From the NCBI GenBank assembly GCA_964628685.1, contig CAZVNM010000005.1, positions 1 to 64,000 on the forward strand: DNA of 64,000 bases. Reading direction: 5' to 3'. The stretch comes from CALMEC01 sp964628685. GTDB taxonomy: Bacteria > Actinomycetota > Thermoleophilia > Miltoncostaeales > Miltoncostaeaceae. Positions 7,744 through 16,046 of the stretch are shown here, piece by piece. The notes beneath the pieces were generated by a model, which saw nothing but the letters and a program-made list of their open reading frames with translations, was not told the origin of the DNA and searched no databases. The position numbers and the translations under genes were made by a program. Position 1 is the first letter of the stretch, and each line of letters begins with the position of its first letter.

Positions 7744-8856
7744 GTGAGCGGCCCACGGGTCGCGGTCGTCGGGATCGGCGTGATGGGCGGGTCGCTCGGG
7801 CTCGCCCTCCGCCAGGCCGGCGCCACGTCCGAGGTGGTGGGATTCGACCCCGACCCCGAGGCGGGTGACGCCGCGCTGCGGATCGGCGCCGTCGACCGCA
7901 TCGCAGGCTCGTCCACCGACGCCGTCGCCGATGCCGACGTGGTGCTCATCGCCGCCCCGGTCGGGGTGACCGCCCGGCTCGCCCGGGAGGCTCTCGACGC
8001 GAGCCGCGACGACTGCGTGGTGAGTGACATCGGCTCGTCCAAGGCGGGCATCATGTCGGCCCTCGACGCCGTCGAGCGGGAGCGGTTCATCGGCGGGCAC
8101 CCCATCTGCGGCTCGGAGCGGGGTGGCGTGGAGCACGCCCGCGCCGACATGTTCGCGGGCGCCACCTACTTCCTTACGCCCGGCCCCGAGACCCGCCCGG
8201 AGCTCTACGAGCGCCTGCACGGCCTCATCGCCCGGATCGGGGCGCGGCCCGCGGCGATCGACGCCGAGGCGCACGACCGCATCCTGGCGCTGGTGTCGCA
8301 CCTGCCGCACGTCATCGCGTCGTCGCTCATCCATCAGGCGGCCGCGACCACGCCGGGCGGGCGGGAGGCGCTGCGAAGCGCGGGGCCGTCGTTCGCCGAC
8401 CTCACCCGTGTCGCCGGCGCGAACCCCCCACTGTGGGCCGACATCCTGCTGGCCAACGCGGAGGCCGTGGCCGATGCGATCGACGACCACGTGGGGCGCC
8501 TTGCCGACTTCGCACGGTCCATCCGGGCCGGGGACCGGACGGGCATCGAGGAGCGCTTCGCCGCGGCGGCGGCCGGACGTGCGCGGCTGCGCGAGGCGCC
8601 CGCCGCGCTTGCCGACGCCTGGCGCGTCGTGGTGGCGATGCCCAACCGCCCCGGTGTGATCTCGGCGCTCGCGACGGCGCTGGGAAACGCCCACGTCAAC
8701 ATCGAGGACCTGCAGCTGCACTCGGGTGCCGGCGAACGCGCCGGCGAGCTCGCGCTGCTGGTCTCCGGCGAGGCGGCCATGACGACCGCGGTCCGCTGTG
8801 CGGAGGGCCTCGGTTACGAGGTGCGCGCCACGCGGGTCGCCGCCGACCCCGGCTGA
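7744..8856 (+). CDS. tyrA: Prephenate dehydrogenase with ACT domain
   Basis: NAD(P)-dependent oxidative decarboxylation of prephenate (or arogenate) to the tyrosine precursor. About 370 residues: Rossmann fold with VVGIGVMGGSLGLAL at the N terminus, IGSSKAGI and the GGHPICGSERGG loop, the helical domain with the catalytic-type SHLPHVIAS histidine, and a C-terminal ACT domain (about the last 75 residues, VVVAMPNRPGVISALATAL) that probably senses tyrosine. I place the start at the GTG at 7744; a TTG at 7723 inside aroF would add seven residues. With aroH, the aminotransferase and DAHP synthase upstream, it supplies the dedicated tyrosine step. Confidence 0.92.
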   Translation: MSGPRVAVVGIGVMGGSLGLALRQAGATSEVVGFDPDPEAGDAALRIGAVDRIAGSSTDAVADADVVLIAAPVGVTARLAREALDASRDDCVVSDIGSSKAGIMSALDAVERERFIGGHPICGSERGGVEHARADMFAGATYFLTPGPETRPELYERLHGLIARIGARPAAIDAEAHDRILALVSHLPHVIASSLIHQAAATTPGGREALRSAGPSFADLTRVAGANPPLWADILLANAEAVADAIDDHVGRLADFARSIRAGDRTGIEERFAAAAAGRARLREAPAALADAWRVVVAMPNRPGVISALATALGNAHVNIEDLQLHSGAGERAGELALLVSGEAAMTTAVRCAEGLGYEVRATRVAADPG

Positions 8857-8860
8857 TCGC

Positions 8861-8879
8861 GGCGCGGATTCGCCGCGCC
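8861..8879 (+). terminator. GC hairpin after tyrA
   Basis: A perfect 7-bp stem, GGCGCGG / CCGCGCC with loop ATTCG, begins 4 nt after the tyrA stop. There is no T-tract, so it is a terminator candidate of the U-poor kind. The rest of the 270-bp gap to recQ (8880-9113) shows nothing else I can name. Confidence 0.45.
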
Positions 8880-9113
8880 CCCGCTGCTCGTCGGCACCGC
8901 CACAGGTCGCCCGCGGTGCATTCGCCGCCCGTCGAGCGTCGAGCGGACCTCCTCGGCGTCCTGACCGGAGCTCGAGCACCGTCGGCGATCCCTGCCAAAA
9001 CCGCGCCGCTGGTCACGATGGCCCATGTGTGGGATGGACGAGACGACCGCCGCGAGCCGGCGCTGCGAGCGTGTGGCGTCGCGCGGGCGGACCACATCCT
9101 CGGGGCGGGCGGC

Positions 9114-9119
9114 TACGGT
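9114..9119 (+). promoter_or_regulatory. -10 hexamer TACGGT of the recQ-like gene
   Basis: TACGGT ends 6 nt before the ATG at 9126, supporting that start and a leaderless transcript. Confidence 0.45.
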
Positions 9120-9125
9120 GGCGGC

Positions 9126-11276
9126 ATGACGACACCCATGGACGACGCATCCGCGCCGGCGGACGACCGCACGGCGGACACCGCACTGGCGGCGCTTCGG
9201 CGCCTGGTCGGACGGGACGACGCCGAGTTTCGCGACGGTCAGGACGATGCGGTGATGACGCTCGTGCGCGACCGTGCCCGCGTGCTCGTCGTGCAGCGCA
9301 CGGGATGGGGAAAATCGGCCGTCTACTTCGTGACGACGGCGCTCCTTCGGGCGGCGGGCGCCGGTCCCACGGTCATCATCTCGCCGCTCCTCGCGCTCAT
9401 GCGCGACCAGATCGCCGCGGCGTCGCGGGCGGGCATCCGCGCGGTGACCATGACCTCGGCCAACGCCCAGGAGTGGGACGAGGTGCGCACGGCGCTCGCC
9501 GCCGACGACGTGGACGTGCTCCTGGTGAGCCCCGAACGGCTCAACAACCCGCGATTTCGTGAGGAGCAGCTGCCGGACCTGGCGGGTCGCTGCGGTCTGC
9601 TCGTCGTCGACGAGGCGCACTGCATCAGCGACTGGGGCCACGACTTCCGCCCCGACTATCGGCGCATCCGCGACCTGCTGACCGGTCTTCGCGACGACGT
9701 ACCGGTGCTCGCGACCACGGCCACCGCCAACTCGCGGGTCGTCACCGACGTCGTCGAGCAGCTGGGTGTGCGGGCCGACGGCGGCGCCCACGAGGTCCGG
9801 ACGATCCGGGGCGGCCTGGCGCGCGACTCGCTGCGCCTGGGCGTCCTGCCGAGGATGTCACCGGCCCGCACGCTGGGATGGCTGGTGGCCCACCTGGGGT
9901 CGCTTCCGGGATCGGGGATCGTCTACACGCTCACCGTGGCGGGCGCCGAGGAGATCGCCGGGGCGCTCCGCGAGGCGGGGCACACGGTGGCCGCTTACAC
10001 GGGGCGCACCGACCCGGCCGACCGCGAGCGGCTGGAGCACGCGCTGCGCGACAACGGGCTGAAGGCGCTCGTGGCCACATCGGCGCTGGGCATGGGCTTC
10101 GACAAGCCGGACCTGGGGTTCGTCGTCCACGTGGGCGCCCCGTCGTCACCGGTGGCGTACTACCAGCAGGTGGGGCGCGCCGGCCGCGCGACCGATCGCG
10201 CCGACGTGCTGCTCATCCCGGGTGCCGACGACCGTGACATCTGGCGCTACTTCGCGTCGGTGTCGATGCCGCGTGAGGACCAGGCGTCGGCCGTCATCGC
10301 CGCCCTGGAGGCGTCGGATCGCGCCCTGTCGACGGCCGCGCTCGAGACGATCGTCGACGTGCGGCGCACCCGGCTGGAGCTTCTTCTGAAGGTGCTGGAT
10401 GTGGAGGGTGCGGTCAGCCGGGTGAGCGGTGGCTGGACGGCCACCTGTGCGCCGTGGGTCTACGACGCCGCGCGGTATGCGGGGGTCGCGGCCACCCGCG
10501 CCGCCGAGCAGGAGCTGATGGTCGAGTACGAGCGGGGGACGGGCTGCCGGATGGCGTTCCTGCAGCGGGCGCTGGACGACCCGACCGCGCGTGACTGCGG
10601 ACGCTGCGACAACTGTGCCGGTCCCTGGTATTCGACCGACGTGCCCGAGGACGCCGTCGGCACCGCCCGCGCCACGCTGGACCGCCCGGGCGTCGTCATC
10701 GACTCCCGCGCGCAGTGGCCCACCGGCATGGATCGGCTGGGCGTGCCCGTGAAGGGGAGGATTTCGGCCGACGAGGCCATGGCGCCCGGGCGCGCCCTCG
10801 CACGGCTGTCGGACCTGGGATGGGGCGGGCGACTGCGGGACCTCCTGGCCGGTCCGGACGGTCCGGTGCCCCCGGAGCTCGTGCGCGCCGTCGTGCCGGT
10901 GCTGGCCGAGTGGGACTGGGCCGAGCGGCCGGTGGCGGTGGTGGCCATGCCGTCACGACGCCATCCGCAGCTCGTGGCGTCGCTTGCGACCGAGATCGCC
11001 CGGCTGGGGCGCCTGGGGGACCTGGGGACGCTCGAGTACACGGACGGCGGGCCGACCGGCGAGCCCGGCGGCAACAGCGCCTTCAGACTGGCCGGTGTAT
11101 GGGACCGGATCGGCGTCGGCCAGGCGCAGCGCGCGTCACTCGCGGCGATCGCGGGTCCGGTGCTGCTTGTGGACGACACCGTCGACTCGCGCTGGACCCT
11201 CACGGTCGCCGCCCGGGCCCTGCGCCTGGCGGGTGCGCCCGCCGTGCTACCCCTCACCCTCGCGATGGTGGGCTGA
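9126..11276 (+). CDS. recQ: RecQ-family DNA helicase with C-terminal phosphoribosyltransferase-like domain
   Basis: ATP-dependent 3'-5' DNA helicase of 716 residues. The helicase core has a variant Walker A, RTGWGKSAVYF (Lys63), PTVIISPLLALMRDQ, the Walker B VVDEAHCISDWGHDFRPDY typical of RecQ, LATTATAN, and motif VI QQVGRAGR. A four-cysteine zinc cluster follows in GCRMAFLQ and RDCGRCDNCAG. No HRDC domain is visible; instead, the last ~110 residues end in PVLLVDDTVDSRWTLTVAA, which matches the PRPP-binding loop of type I phosphoribosyltransferases such as ComF, preceded by VAMPSRRHP. This two-part layout differs from E. coli RecQ. The frame is open far upstream, but the ATG at 9126 is supported by the adjacent -10 hexamer and the start of homology. 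Confidence 0.87.
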   Translation: MTTPMDDASAPADDRTADTALAALRRLVGRDDAEFRDGQDDAVMTLVRDRARVLVVQRTGWGKSAVYFVTTALLRAAGAGPTVIISPLLALMRDQIAAASRAGIRAVTMTSANAQEWDEVRTALAADDVDVLLVSPERLNNPRFREEQLPDLAGRCGLLVVDEAHCISDWGHDFRPDYRRIRDLLTGLRDDVPVLATTATANSRVVTDVVEQLGVRADGGAHEVRTIRGGLARDSLRLGVLPRMSPARTLGWLVAHLGSLPGSGIVYTLTVAGAEEIAGALREAGHTVAAYTGRTDPADRERLEHALRDNGLKALVATSALGMGFDKPDLGFVVHVGAPSSPVAYYQQVGRAGRATDRADVLLIPGADDRDIWRYFASVSMPREDQASAVIAALEASDRALSTAALETIVDVRRTRLELLLKVLDVEGAVSRVSGGWTATCAPWVYDAARYAGVAATRAAEQELMVEYERGTGCRMAFLQRALDDPTARDCGRCDNCAGPWYSTDVPEDAVGTARATLDRPGVVIDSRAQWPTGMDRLGVPVKGRISADEAMAPGRALARLSDLGWGGRLRDLLAGPDGPVPPELVRAVVPVLAEWDWAERPVAVVAMPSRRHPQLVASLATEIARLGRLGDLGTLEYTDGGPTGEPGGNSAFRLAGVWDRIGVGQAQRASLAAIAGPVLLVDDTVDSRWTLTVAARALRLAGAPAVLPLTLAMVG

Positions 11277-11279
11277 GGC

Positions 11280-12233
11280 TCAGCTGGAGGCCGCGTCCAG
11301 ACGCGCCACCTCGTCGGGGGTGAGCTCGATGTGCGCGGCGCCCAGGAGCTCATCCAGCTGCTCGAGCGACGTCGCGCTCGCGATGGGTGCCACCACGCCC
11401 GGCTTCGCGTTCAACCATGCGAGCGCCGCCTGCCCGTTGGTGCAGTCGTGCGCGGCCGCCACCTCGTCCAGCGCGTCCAGCACCGCGAACCCGCGATCGT
11501 TCATGTACATGTGGGCGACGGCGCCCGCCCGAGGTGAGCTCGGCATCTCGCCGTCCCGCCGGTACTTGCCGGTCAGAAAGCCGCGTGCCAGCGCGTAGTA
11601 CGGGGCCACGCTGACCTCGTGATCGGCGCACACGGCGGCCAGGTCCTCCTCGTAGTCACGCTCGACGAGGCTGTAGAGCGGCTGCAGGATCTCGAACCGG
11701 GCGAGGCCGTGCTCGGCGCTCAGCTCCAGCGCCTCGTGCAGCCGGGGTGCGGTGTAGTTGGACGCGCCCAGCACGCCCACGATCCCCTCGCGCACCAGCT
11801 CGTCGAGCGCGCGAAGGCTCTCCTCGAGCGGCGTGTCGGGGTCGTCCTCGTGCGCGTAGTAGAGGTCGATGCGGTCGACCCCAAGCCGCTCCAGCGACGC
11901 CTCCACGCCGCGGCGGATCTTCTCCCGGGACAGGCCGAAGGGCATGCCGGGCCCGCCCTCCTTGCCCACCTTGGTGGCGATCACCACGTCGTCGTGGCGG
12001 CCGCGTGCGGCGATCCAGCGCCCGATGATGGCCTCCGACTCGCCGCCCACGTTGCCATCCGCCCACGCGGAGTAGATGTTGGCCGTGTCGATGAAGTCGC
12101 CGCCGCCCGCCACGTAGGCGTCGAGGAGCTCGAACGACCGCTCCTCGTCGGCGGTCCAGCCGAAGACGTTGGCACCCAGGCAGATGGGGAAGACTGCGAG
12201 GTCGGTGCGGCCGATCGTTGCTGAGTGCGGCAT
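11280..12233 (-). CDS. Aldo/keto reductase
   Basis: NADPH-dependent oxidoreductase of 317 residues with a TIM-barrel fold. The catalytic tetrad is complete: Asp49 and Tyr54 in DTANIYS, Lys88 in ATKVG, and His128 in YYAHEDD. The C-terminal PIASATSLEQLDELL region fits the NADPH-phosphate-binding segment. It resembles the general-stress or YajO/Tas-like branch of the superfamily; the substrate cannot be deduced. CAGGGAG lies just upstream of the ATG. It converges on recQ with a 3-bp gap and is divergent from the ECF sigma-factor gene across 88 bp. Confidence 0.91.
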   Translation of the reverse strand: MPHSATIGRTDLAVFPICLGANVFGWTADEERSFELLDAYVAGGGDFIDTANIYSAWADGNVGGESEAIIGRWIAARGRHDDVVIATKVGKEGGPGMPFGLSREKIRRGVEASLERLGVDRIDLYYAHEDDPDTPLEESLRALDELVREGIVGVLGASNYTAPRLHEALELSAEHGLARFEILQPLYSLVERDYEEDLAAVCADHEVSVAPYYALARGFLTGKYRRDGEMPSSPRAGAVAHMYMNDRGFAVLDALDEVAAAHDCTNGQAALAWLNAKPGVVAPIASATSLEQLDELLGAAHIELTPDEVARLDAASS

Positions 12234-12321
12234 GTGGACTCCCTGGTGGACACCGGTGACGTCTGATCACGAGATCATCCCGGGGTGAAACTCCCACGCG
12301 CCTCCGGGTGATGTACAGGAT

Positions 12322-12888
12322 ATGACGGACGCGACCGACGAGCGCATCATCGCCGCATCGCTTGACACTCCGGAGCGCTTCTCCGAGCTGGTGGAGCGTC
12401 ATCACGCGGTGATCTTCCGGTACGCGGCGCGTCGCGTGGGTGTCCAGGTGGCCGAGGACATCGCCGCCGAGACGTTCACGGCGGCGTTCGCGTCCCGTGC
12501 GCGGTACCGGACCGACGGGCCGTCGGCGCGACCGTGGCTTTTCGGGATCGCCACCAACATGCTCCGCCGGCACCGCCGTACCGAGGCGCGTCTGCTGGAG
12601 GCGTACGCCAAGACCGGATGCCCGGAACACCTCGACGCACCCGGCGATGAGGTGGGCGCGGCGCTCGCCGCCGTGCTGGCCGGCATGCGACGCCAGCATC
12701 GCGACGCGCTCCTGCTGCATGCGTGGGCGGATCTCACCTACGACGAGATCGCTGCGGCCATGGACGTCCCGGTGGGAACCGTCCGCACGTGGATCAGCCG
12801 TGCCCGCGCCACCGCGACCCGGGAACTCGCCGGATTCGGGGTCGAGCCGCGCACGACGACCGCACCACCGGAGGCGATTGACGCATGA
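12322..12888 (+). CDS. ECF-type RNA polymerase sigma factor
   Basis: A 188-residue group-4 sigma factor. Region 2 is FSELVERHHAVIFRYAARRV followed by AEDIAAETFTAAF, with RPWLFGIATNMLRRHRR at its end. Region 4 is LTYDEIAAAMDVPVGTVRTW with the following ISRARA, which reads the -35 element. No extra C-terminal domain is present. It overlaps the next gene by ATGA, and that gene encodes a one-pass membrane protein, the usual place for a sigma-controlling partner. A GTGAAAC motif at about 12285-12291 could be part of an autoregulatory promoter, but I cannot pair it with a convincing -10. Confidence 0.9.
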   Translation: MTDATDERIIAASLDTPERFSELVERHHAVIFRYAARRVGVQVAEDIAAETFTAAFASRARYRTDGPSARPWLFGIATNMLRRHRRTEARLLEAYAKTGCPEHLDAPGDEVGAALAAVLAGMRRQHRDALLLHAWADLTYDEIAAAMDVPVGTVRTWISRARATATRELAGFGVEPRTTTAPPEAIDA

Positions 12889-14507
12889 GCGACCTGGTCG
12901 ATCTTCTGAAGACGCGCTGGCCCGAGCCGCCCCCGCCGACCGCCGACGCGACCCGACGCCTGGCCGAGCGCGTCGTCGCGGGTGGCCGGTCCCGCACTTC
13001 GCGGCGCACCGGGCGCGTCGCGGTCGTGGGTGCGCTCACGGCGGTCGCGGCGGTGGCGATGGCGGTGCTCCTCGTGGTCGTGCGTCCCGGGTCGGAGCGG
13101 ACAACGCAGCCTGCCGTTCCAGTCGTACCACCGGCCCGGGTCGACTGGGGCATGGACGCGACGATCGAGCTGCGACCCGACCCCGGCGTCACCATGGCGG
13201 AGATGCGCGGCCGGTTCGAGGCGGCGCTCGCCCGTCGCACACTTGACCGTGACGGTGCGGGTGTGGAGGTCATCTCGTCCGAGGGAGAGCGTGTCGTGGT
13301 GCGGCTGCCGGGCGCCGAGGCCCCGACGCAGGTGCGATCCCATCTGTCGTTCAGCCGTCTCATGATCCTCGACGCCGATCGCAGCGTCGTCGCGTCCGGA
13401 CCCGATCTCGTGTCCTTTCGTGACGCTGCGTCCCGTCACCGGGCACCCGGCGGTGCGATGGCGTACTGGGTCCAACCGCTCGATCGCAACTGGGCACCGG
13501 GGACGATCAGTCGGTTCAGGACGCGGGCGGACGCCGAGCGCTGGCGCCGCAAGGTCGGGGCGACGCGGGCGACGGTGCTCGCTCTTCCGGCCGACATGTG
13601 GGTCGTGGAGGACCGTGGCGGCAGAAGGTCGCGTCTCAGCCTGCTGCGGGAGGCGGTCGCGGTGCCCTCCGCTTCGATCCGCGATGTCTCGTGGTCCGCG
13701 CGACGGGTGGGTGTCCATGTCGATCCGGCCTCCGTTCCCGCAGCGGGTCGTCGAGTCATCGTTCTGCAGACGCTCGGAACCCCCGCCTCCGAACAGCAAT
13801 ACGTGATGCGCGTCGGCTCCGGCGCCATCGACTCCGCAGGGTGGTTGAGCCTCCCGTCCGATGCCCGGCTGTCGCTCAGCACGACGTCCTCTCCCGACCT
13901 CGGTGGGACCATCACGGTGCGCGCCATGGGCCGCTACGGGCAGCAGCCGGCGCTCGCCGGCACCCCGTTCACACCGCCTGAGGCGGCACTCGCCCGCGTG
14001 CGCATCCCGAGGCGGTTCGCGCCGAATCGGTGGACGAAGGTTCTCTCGACGACAGTCGACGGCAGGGGCGTTCGCCTGATCGCCGGGCAGCGCGGCGCTT
14101 CGGTGGTCAGCATCGGGACCGACCAGGACGGGTACGGGTACGGCACGCTCTCGTCCGGGCCGCCGACGCAGTGCGGCGCCGGGGTGGGAACACCACGGGT
14201 GGTCCACTGCGGCGGCAGCCTCGGTTCGGACTGGGGTCCGCGATGGACCAGCGCGATACTTAGGTACATCGGGTACGGACGCGTGCAGCCTGACGTCGCG
14301 CGCATCGTGGTGACCCTGCCCACCGGGGAACACGCCGACGCACACATCGAGAACGGCTGGTACTACGTCACGGTCGAAAAGCGCATGCCTGTCCCGGCGC
14401 GACGCGACGGGCGGCGGCCGATGCCGCCCATGCCACGACCCACCACACGGGCGTTCGACGCCGCCGGTGCGGAGATCCCGATCCCCGACCTCGTGATGGT
14501 CGGCTGA
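12885..14507 (+). CDS. Single-pass membrane protein partner of the ECF sigma factor, SecD-P1-like region
   Basis: A 540-residue protein of unknown function, translationally coupled to the sigma factor. Residues 1-43 are cytoplasmic and basic (possible sigma-binding segment, with no zinc-finger anti-sigma HxxxCxxC motif). About 44-66 is one transmembrane helix; the rest is extracytoplasmic. At roughly 94-165 there is a stretch (DATIELRPDPGV, GVEVISSEGERVVVRLPG, then SRLMILD) that resembles the periplasmic P1/head region of SecD. The C-terminal part contains two cysteines (TQCGAG, VVHCGG) suited to a disulfide, and a beta-rich pattern. A regulator whose large ectodomain senses envelope state is a reasonable inference; direct anti-sigma activity is unproven. 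Confidence 0.6.
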   Translation: MSDLVDLLKTRWPEPPPPTADATRRLAERVVAGGRSRTSRRTGRVAVVGALTAVAAVAMAVLLVVVRPGSERTTQPAVPVVPPARVDWGMDATIELRPDPGVTMAEMRGRFEAALARRTLDRDGAGVEVISSEGERVVVRLPGAEAPTQVRSHLSFSRLMILDADRSVVASGPDLVSFRDAASRHRAPGGAMAYWVQPLDRNWAPGTISRFRTRADAERWRRKVGATRATVLALPADMWVVEDRGGRRSRLSLLREAVAVPSASIRDVSWSARRVGVHVDPASVPAAGRRVIVLQTLGTPASEQQYVMRVGSGAIDSAGWLSLPSDARLSLSTTSSPDLGGTITVRAMGRYGQQPALAGTPFTPPEAALARVRIPRRFAPNRWTKVLSTTVDGRGVRLIAGQRGASVVSIGTDQDGYGYGTLSSGPPTQCGAGVGTPRVVHCGGSLGSDWGPRWTSAILRYIGYGRVQPDVARIVVTLPTGEHADAHIENGWYYVTVEKRMPVPARRDGRRPMPPMPRPTTRAFDAAGAEIPIPDLVMVG

Positions 14508-14548
14508 CCATCGGCCACACCCACAGCGGGTCCCCGTCACGCGACCCG

Positions 14549-14554
14549 TAGAGT
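14549..14554 (+). promoter_or_regulatory. -10 hexamer TAGAGT of the AIR-synthase-like gene
   Basis: TAGAGT ends 7 nt before the GTG at 14562; it overlaps and so argues against the alternative GTG at 14553. Confidence 0.45.
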
Positions 14555-14561
14555 GCCCCGC

Positions 14562-15518
14562 GTGACCGACGCCCGCCGCCTGGCCGACATCGTGCGCGCC
14601 CACCCGGGGCTCCTGGCCAAGCGCGACCTGCGCACGGTGGCCCGCACTCTGGGTGGCGACGGTGACGACGCGGCCCTCATCAACATCGTCGACCAGTGGG
14701 CCGGGGTCGTCGCCGCACATGCCGTCCCGCAGGCGCAGGTGCGCGCGAACCCGCACGAAGCGGGTGCCGCCGGCGTGGTCCGCGTGCTGCACGACATGGC
14801 CGCCACGGGTGCGCGTGCGATGGCGATCCTCGACACGGTCGCCGGCCCGGATGAGGTCGTGCGCGAGGTGCTCATTGGGCTGCGCGAGGCCGCCGCCCGG
14901 TACGGGGTCCCGGTCCTCGGCGGTCATACCACCATCACCGACGACGCCGTCGGGCTCTCCACCTTCGCCGTGGGCTGGACGTCCCGTCCGCTGGCGGCCG
15001 CCAACGCCCGGCCGGGGGATGAAATCGTCCTACTGACATGCCTGGACGGCGAGCTCGTATCCCGGCCAGGTGGACCGGTGTTCACGACCCATCTGCACGG
15101 GGCACGGGCCGATCGCGCCGCTGCGGACCTTGACCTCGTGCCCAGCCTGGCCGAGATCGGGGCGGCCTGGTCGGGGCGTGACGTCTCCGCGCCCGGCCTC
15201 GTCGGGTCGCTCCTGCAGATGCTCGAATCGGCCGGAGGGCTCGGCTGCACGCTGGATGTCGCGTCCATCCCGATGCCCGAGGGCGTCGCGATGGAGGACT
15301 GGTTGGTCGCCGACCCGACCTACGGCTTCCTGCTGGCGGGCGACCCGGCGCGCATCGTCGCGGAGGCCGACGCGGTGGGGCTCACCGCCGCGCACGTCGG
15401 GACACTGGACGACACCGGGGTGCTCGCGCTGCGGACCACGGAGGGCGTGGCGACGGTGTGGAACCTGCGGGACGAGCCGTTGACGGGTCTCGCGGCGGAG
15501 CCGTTCAGCGCTTTCTGA
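14562..15518 (+). CDS. AIR synthase (PurM)-related protein
   Basis: A 318-residue member of the PurM/ThiL/SelD/HypE ATP-binding superfamily, resembling the sll0787-type AIR-synthase-related group. The N-terminal domain has DGDDAALINI (the GDDAA-like metal/ATP motif), RANPHEAGAAGVVRVLHDMAATGA, and VPVLGGHTTITDD. The C-terminal domain has PSLAEIGAAW, APGLVGSLLQMLESAGGLG, and a WLVADPTYGFLLAGDP segment. The reaction is not known to me; it is not a clear ThiL, since some of the family's residues differ. Its last ~200 bp are partly duplicated at 16479-16679, after a toxin-antitoxin module. Confidence 0.7.
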   Translation: MTDARRLADIVRAHPGLLAKRDLRTVARTLGGDGDDAALINIVDQWAGVVAAHAVPQAQVRANPHEAGAAGVVRVLHDMAATGARAMAILDTVAGPDEVVREVLIGLREAAARYGVPVLGGHTTITDDAVGLSTFAVGWTSRPLAAANARPGDEIVLLTCLDGELVSRPGGPVFTTHLHGARADRAAADLDLVPSLAEIGAAWSGRDVSAPGLVGSLLQMLESAGGLGCTLDVASIPMPEGVAMEDWLVADPTYGFLLAGDPARIVAEADAVGLTAAHVGTLDDTGVLALRTTEGVATVWNLRDEPLTGLAAEPFSAF

Positions 15519-15570
15519 GGAACGCCGCGGGTGTCATGCCGCGCGGGGCCCAGCTGACCTGAAGGCTTGG

Positions 15571-15699
15571 GGAGAAGCACCCCACGGAACGATCGGCCCG
15601 CTGACCGGTGGAGCGGCTGGAAGCCGCCAGAGTCCGGACGATTGCCGCACGCATGGCTGGCGGAGGCGGTCATGGCGCCCGGCGGGGGTGTGCTTCTCG
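15571..15699. repeat. Structured intergenic segment with long-range inverted repeat
   Basis: GAGAAGCAC-CCC near 15573-15583 recurs inverted as GGGGTGTGCTTCTC at about 15685-15698 (2-nt gap in one arm). Between them is a 6-bp hairpin, GCGGCT-GGA-AGCCGC (about 15608-15622). It lies between the AIR-synthase-like gene and the first mazE-like gene. It could be a terminator complex or the remnant of a small mobile element. Confidence 0.3.
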
Positions 15700-15800
15700 G
15701 GTGGCGGTGCCCGTCGATGATCAGGACGAGATTTCATGGTCCCGCACCGCACGTCGATGCGGACTGTGATCGGCGCATCCCGAAGCGGTATGTGCACTGG

Positions 15801-15806
15801 TATTAT
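15801..15806 (+). promoter_or_regulatory. -10 hexamer TATTAT of the first toxin-antitoxin module
   Basis: TATTAT ends 6 nt before the ATG at 15813, in an AT-rich patch; a leaderless antitoxin transcript is likely. Confidence 0.55.
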
Positions 15807-15812
15807 GCGTGC

Positions 15813-16046
15813 ATGACGACGCAGATCGCCGTACGCCTTCCGGACCGGATGGTCGAGTTCCTCGATCGCAGCGTCGCTGCGGGAGCCGCATCGAGTCGAG
15901 CGGCCCTGGTCGGCATCGCGCTTGAGCGGGAGATGCGCCGACAGGCCGCGCTCACCGATGCCGAGACCCTCCGTGCGGCCGGCGCCGGAGACGATCTGGA
16001 CGACCTCGTCGCGTGGTCGGCCGGTCGGGTCGCGATCGACGACTGA
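15813..16046 (+). CDS. Antitoxin of module 1 (ribbon-helix-helix, MazE-like)
   Basis: A 77-residue protein starting MTTQIAVRLPDRMVEFLDRS, the beta-strand plus helix of a ribbon-helix-helix DNA-binding domain (about residues 1-50, with ASSRAALVGIALE as the second helix). The acidic C-terminal end (AGDDLDDLVAW) would wrap the toxin. Like other antitoxins of this type it should bind its own promoter as a dimer and neutralise the MazF-like protein encoded directly downstream; the stop and the toxin start overlap (TGATG). The start is fixed by the TATTAT hexamer 6 nt upstream. The longer upstream open frame is not used. Confidence 0.8.
   Translation: MTTQIAVRLPDRMVEFLDRSVAAGAASSRAALVGIALEREMRRQAALTDAETLRAAGAGDDLDDLVAWSAGRVAIDD

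Noticed and set aside
5409..8165. 918-codon minus-strand frame opposite the aminotransferase, DAHP synthase and TyrA genes
   Set aside because: Antisense shadow: no domain recognisable, and three real genes with catalytic motifs occupy the plus strand.
14553..14561. GTG at 14553 as start of the AIR-synthase-like gene
   Set aside because: It lies inside the TAGAGT hexamer; the GTG at 14562 has the spacing seen at other leaderless starts.
12738..14927. 729-codon minus-strand frame opposite the ECF sigma operon
   Set aside because: Spans several plus-strand genes and contains only low-complexity Arg/His/Gly sequence.
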